The notes below the pieces were generated by a model. That model ran no database searches, was not told where the DNA came from, and saw only the letters and a list, made by a program, of their open reading frames with translations. A stretch of 64,000 nt of DNA from Prosapia bicincta (Eukaryota; Arthropoda; Insecta; Hemiptera; Cercopidae). The position numbers were made by a program, and so were the translations under genes. This document shows positions 60,360 through 64,000 of this stretch, piece after piece. The stretch lies in the NCBI GenBank assembly GCA_036971475.1, contig JBAIZL010000425.1, positions 2,257,501 to 2,321,500 of the forward strand, read 5' to 3'. The stretch's first letter is position 1; each line of letters opens with the position of its first letter.

Positions 60360-62318
60360 TTAATAAATTACCAATTTTGAGTAATTTTTCCACCTTAAGT
60401 GCAATAAATTTACCTTGAGTGATGAGGTACCTTTCGGTCTTTGACCATTGTCGAATCACTGATTGTTCTCTGCTGTGGATGCTATGTCCGTGAAGCCGGT
60501 GTTTGTAGAAGTTACGCGCACTATTTCTTGATCTGTGTGTATGAGGTTTCTGTATAGTATGTCTTCTGTATACGTTGTTTGTAAATTCATTAAGTTGTTG
60601 TGTATGTTTTTATAAATGTGGTATTTTTCTAGTGAGTCCAGTTCTATTGGGTTGTTATTTATTTCCAGTATGGTTAGGTTATTTTCGTAATTTGTAATTT
60701 CGTGTTTATGGGAAATTAGGTGTGCTGCAACATTTGATACTTTAGAATTTTTATTTTTGAATGCTCTATAATGTTCTTCAAATCTTATTTTAAACGTTCT
60801 GGATGTTTTTCCTATGTAAAAGGCGTTACAGTTGTTGCAAGTGATTTTGTAGATTCCTGATAGGTTATGATTTTCTGAATTTGTTATGTGGTTTTTGTTA
60901 CTAAGATATTTTATTATTTTGTTGTTTGGTTTGTAAGTTGGAGTGTAGTATTCTTTGTTGTATATATTCGTTATTTTTTCTATTTTGTTATTGGTATATT
61001 TATATTTTAGGTAGATTTTTTTATTTTTATTGTTTTCGTGTTCTGGTTGTAGTGTTGTGTTGAGGTTAGGTTTTTTTGTGAATTTATTGTATATATTTTT
61101 TATAATGTGTTTGTTGTATCCATTTTCTATTGCTATTTTTGTAATGTTATCTAATTCTTCATTTAATTTTTGTTTGTTATCCTGTGTGTATTTTATTGCT
61201 TTATTTATCATGTTACTGTAAGTGTTAATTTTGTGTGTCCAGGGGTGGTTAGATTTGTAGTGTATTGTGGTGTTGTTGGAAGTAGGTTTCCTGTATACTG
61301 TAGTTTCTATTTTATTATCATTTATATTTAAAGTAATGTCGAGGAAGTTGATTGTTCTATTTATTTCTGTTTCAACGGTGAATTGTATGTTTTCGTTGTA
61401 TGTATTTAGTTTGTTTAATATTATGAGGTGTTCGTTGTGAATGGTAGGTTGGTATATTACAAGTATATCGTCTACATATCTTGTCCACAGTAAGATATTG
61501 TGTGTGTTTATTATAGGTTTAATTATTATTTGTTCAAAGTGTTGTAAATATATTTCTGACATGACAGATGAAATGGGTGAACCCATGGGGAGACCTGTTG
61601 TTTGTTTATAATATTTATTGTTAAATTGGAAGTAATTTTGGTTACATATGTGTTTGGTTATCGTAATGATACTATCTATTATGTTACTTTTTTCGTTATT
61701 GTGTATCAGTTTGTTTTTTATTATTTCTATGGTTTCTTCTATTGGGATACTAGGGTACATGTTAGTTATGTCATAACTTATTATTTTTGTGTTGTTGTTT
61801 GTTTTTATCGTTTTTATTTTATTAATTAATTCGTATCCATTTTTTATATTGTATGTGTTGTTGATGTGTATTTTAGACCTTAGGATTTTGTCTAGGATTT
61901 TTGCGATTATGTAAGATGGTGCTGTTGTGAAATTTATTAGTGGTCTAAATGGTGTGTTTGGTTTATGGATTTTAGGTATCCCTGATAATACGGGTGCGTA
62001 TGGTTTAAATGGGTATAATCTTGTGTGGTATTTTAATTTATTGTTATAGTTTAGGGTGTTACGGTGAGTGACTATTAAGTTTTTTATTGTAATAAGGTAT
62101 TTGTTAGTTGGGTCTGGGATTTGTTCGTATTTGTTTTCTTTTATGTAGTTAGTCATTGAATCGATATATTTGGTATTTTCTATTATTACTGGAGTATTTG
62201 TTTTATCTGATTTTAATATTAAGTAATCGTTGTTTTCTAGTTTTTCTCTGAGTTTTATAATTTCTTTTTTATTAATATATTGTTCCGTTTTTTTGTATTT
62301 TTCCGTTTTTATTAGGTT
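60360..62318 (-). mobile_element. Penelope-like element, left copy (5' truncated)
   Basis: ORF 60,456-62,348, 630 codons. Reverse transcriptase motifs TTGLPMGSPISSVMS and RYVDDILVIY (the YVDD box) at about 245-300; C-terminal GIY-YIG endonuclease (SGIYKITCNNC, AFYIGKTSRTFKIRFEEH) at about 505-545, which defines the class. The first ten or so codons (MGWFTPNKGG) come from the spacer between copies, and a normal Penelope ORF is longer, so the true N-terminus is missing. The frame is otherwise intact. The coding strand is extremely A-rich and T-poor. Confidence 0.93.
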
Positions 62319-62557
62319 CCCACCTTTATTAGGTGTGAACCAACCCACACCTCTAACAATAATAAATTCATAAACTTAACTAAAACAGAATTTACTGAAA
62401 AAGAAAAAATAATAATAACAAATTCCTTCAAATATAACCTACCTAACTTCAACAAAAAACAAATAATAAAAAACTTAATAGTTGACACAGAATCTAACAT
62501 CCACAAAATTACCCACCAAAATACTGAACACATAAGAAATAACATTAATAATAAAAT
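62319..62557 (+). other. palindrome spacer with Penelope N-terminal piece
   Basis: From 62,355 the plus strand reads NNNKFINLTKTEFTEKEK onward, like the N-terminal region of a Penelope ORF, and stops at TAA near 62,562, just across the arm border. The main right-arm frame is different. A short inverted repeat AGGTGTG/CACACCT lies at 62,331-62,352. Confidence 0.7.
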
Positions 62558-64000
62558 AACCTAATAAAAACGGAAAAATACAAAAAAACGGAACAATATA
62601 TTAATAAAAAAGAAATTATAAAACTCAGAGAAAAACTAGAAAACAACGATTACTTAATATTAAAATCAGATAAAACAAATACTCCAGTAATAATAGAAAA
62701 TACCAAATATATCGATTCAATGACTAACTACATAAAAGAAAACAAATACGAACAAATCCCAGACCCAACTAACAAATACCTTATTACAATAAAAAACTTA
62801 ATAGTCACTCACCGTAACACCCTAAACTATAACAATAAATTAAAATACCACACAAGATTATACCCATTTAAACCATACGCACCCGTATTATCAGGGATAC
62901 CTAAAATCCATAAACCAAACACACCATTTAGACCACTAATAAATTTCACAACAGCACCATCTTACATAATCGCAAAAATCCTAGACAAAATCCTAAGGTC
63001 TAAAATACACATCAACAACACATACAATATAAAAAATGGATACGAATTAATTAATAAAATAAAAACGATAAAAACAAACAACAACACAAAAATAATAAGT
63101 TATGACATAACTAACATGTACCCTAGTATCCCAATAGAAGAAACCATAGAAATAATAAAAAACAAACTGATACACAATAACGAAAAAAGTAACATAATAG
63201 ATAGTATCATTACGCTAACCAAACACATATGTAACCAAAATTACTTCCAATTTAACAATAAATATTATAAACAAACAACAGGTCTCCCCATGGGTTCACC
63301 CATTTCATCTGTCATGTCAGAAATATATTTACAACACTTTGAACAAATAATAATTAAACCTATAATAAACACACACAATATCTTACTGTGGACAAGATAT
63401 GTAGACGATATACTTGTAATATACCAACCTACCATTCACAACGAACACCTCATAATATTAAACAAACTAAATACATACAACGAAAACATACAATTCACCG
63501 CTGAAACAGAAATAAATAGAACAATCAACTTCCTCGACATTACTTTAAATATAAATGATAATAAAATAGAAACTACAGTATACAGGAAACCTACTTCCAA
63601 CAACACCACAATACACTACAAATCTAACCACCCCTGGACACACAAAATTAACACTTACAGTAACATGATAAATAAAGCAATAAAATACACACAGGATAAC
63701 AAACAAAAATTAAATGAAGAATTAGATAACATTACAAAAATAGCAATAGAAAATGGATACAACAAACACATTATAAAAAATATATACAATAAATTCACAA
63801 AAAAACCTAACCTCAACACAACACTACAACCAGAACACGAAAACAATAAAAATAAAAAAATCTACCTAAAATATAAATATACCAATAACAAAATAGAAAA
63901 AATAACGAATATATACAACAAAGAATACTACACTCCAACTTACAAACCAAACAACAAAATAATAAAATATCTTAGTAACAAAAACCACATAACAAATTCA
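62558..64000 (+). mobile_element. Penelope-like element, right copy (cut by window end)
   Basis: Mirror of the left copy: same ORF starting NLIKTEKYKKTEQY after a stop at 62,552, RT motifs at about 63,275-63,425, and still open at the window edge, before the GIY-YIG part. It has no Met near its start, and the N-terminal piece in the spacer is in another frame, so the right copy's ORF is broken at the arm border. Confidence 0.9.

Larger units (their letters stand above)
60876..64000. repeat. giant near-perfect palindrome, arms at least 1,443 bp
   Basis: 62,558-64,000 is the reverse complement of 60,876-62,318 without indels (coordinates sum to 124,876; checked at several places). Only single-base differences were noticed (near 61,377 and 61,664). 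The spacer is 239 bp (62,319-62,557). The right arm continues beyond the window. Confidence 0.95.

Overview
This window is eukaryotic nuclear DNA, almost certainly from an arthropod and most likely an insect. It is AT-rich, very rich in simple repeats, and carries a four-exon insect-type gustatory receptor, Penelope-like retroelements and a complete Polinton (Maverick) with insect-type genes. The order of insect cannot be told from the sequence. Apart from the receptor, I see no host gene.

Layout. 1-28,857 is gene-poor and repeat-dominated: LINE/SINE-type tails with (TA)n or (CA)n, a ~1 kb minisatellite (3.24-4.29 kb), a 2.9 kb GATA/GACA block (5.3-8.2 kb), a 5.6 kb satellite of ~32-bp monomers with an exact 190-bp higher-order period in its middle (12.9-18.5 kb), several dispersed repeats and a small palindromic insertion (25.3-25.5 kb). 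28,864-50,522 is one 21,659-bp Polinton with 442-bp terminal inverted repeats and a perfect 6-bp target duplication (CACGCC). 51,880-56,537 is the gustatory receptor. 57.4-58.7 kb is a minisatellite interrupted by a broken LINE 3' end. 59.1-64 kb holds an inverted copy of an older repeat, a hairpin with a hammerhead-like core, and two Penelope-like elements head to head, forming an almost perfect palindrome that runs off the window.

The Polinton is laid out like a virus. The minus strand carries, in order: protein-primed DNA polymerase B (split by one in-frame TAA), integrase with chromodomain, packaging ATPase, a glycosyltransferase-like protein, a DUF8207-like protein, a fiber-like repeat protein, a PLA2/basic core protein, an adenain-like protease, minor capsid (penton), a tiny ORF, double jelly-roll major capsid, two proteins of unknown role, a BIR-RING inhibitor-of-apoptosis homologue and a spliced proline-rich protein. 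Several neighbours overlap by TAATG or ATGA, so linked translation is likely. The plus strand, from a divergent promoter, carries a 106-aa protein and a seven-exon RING protein. Replication, integration, virion assembly and host-control genes are all present, and the TIRs differ at only two positions I noticed, so the insertion is recent. Local tandem duplication is a repeated theme inside the element (promoter, exon, gene ends, hairpins). Each TIR also holds an outward-facing tRNA-like Pol III unit.
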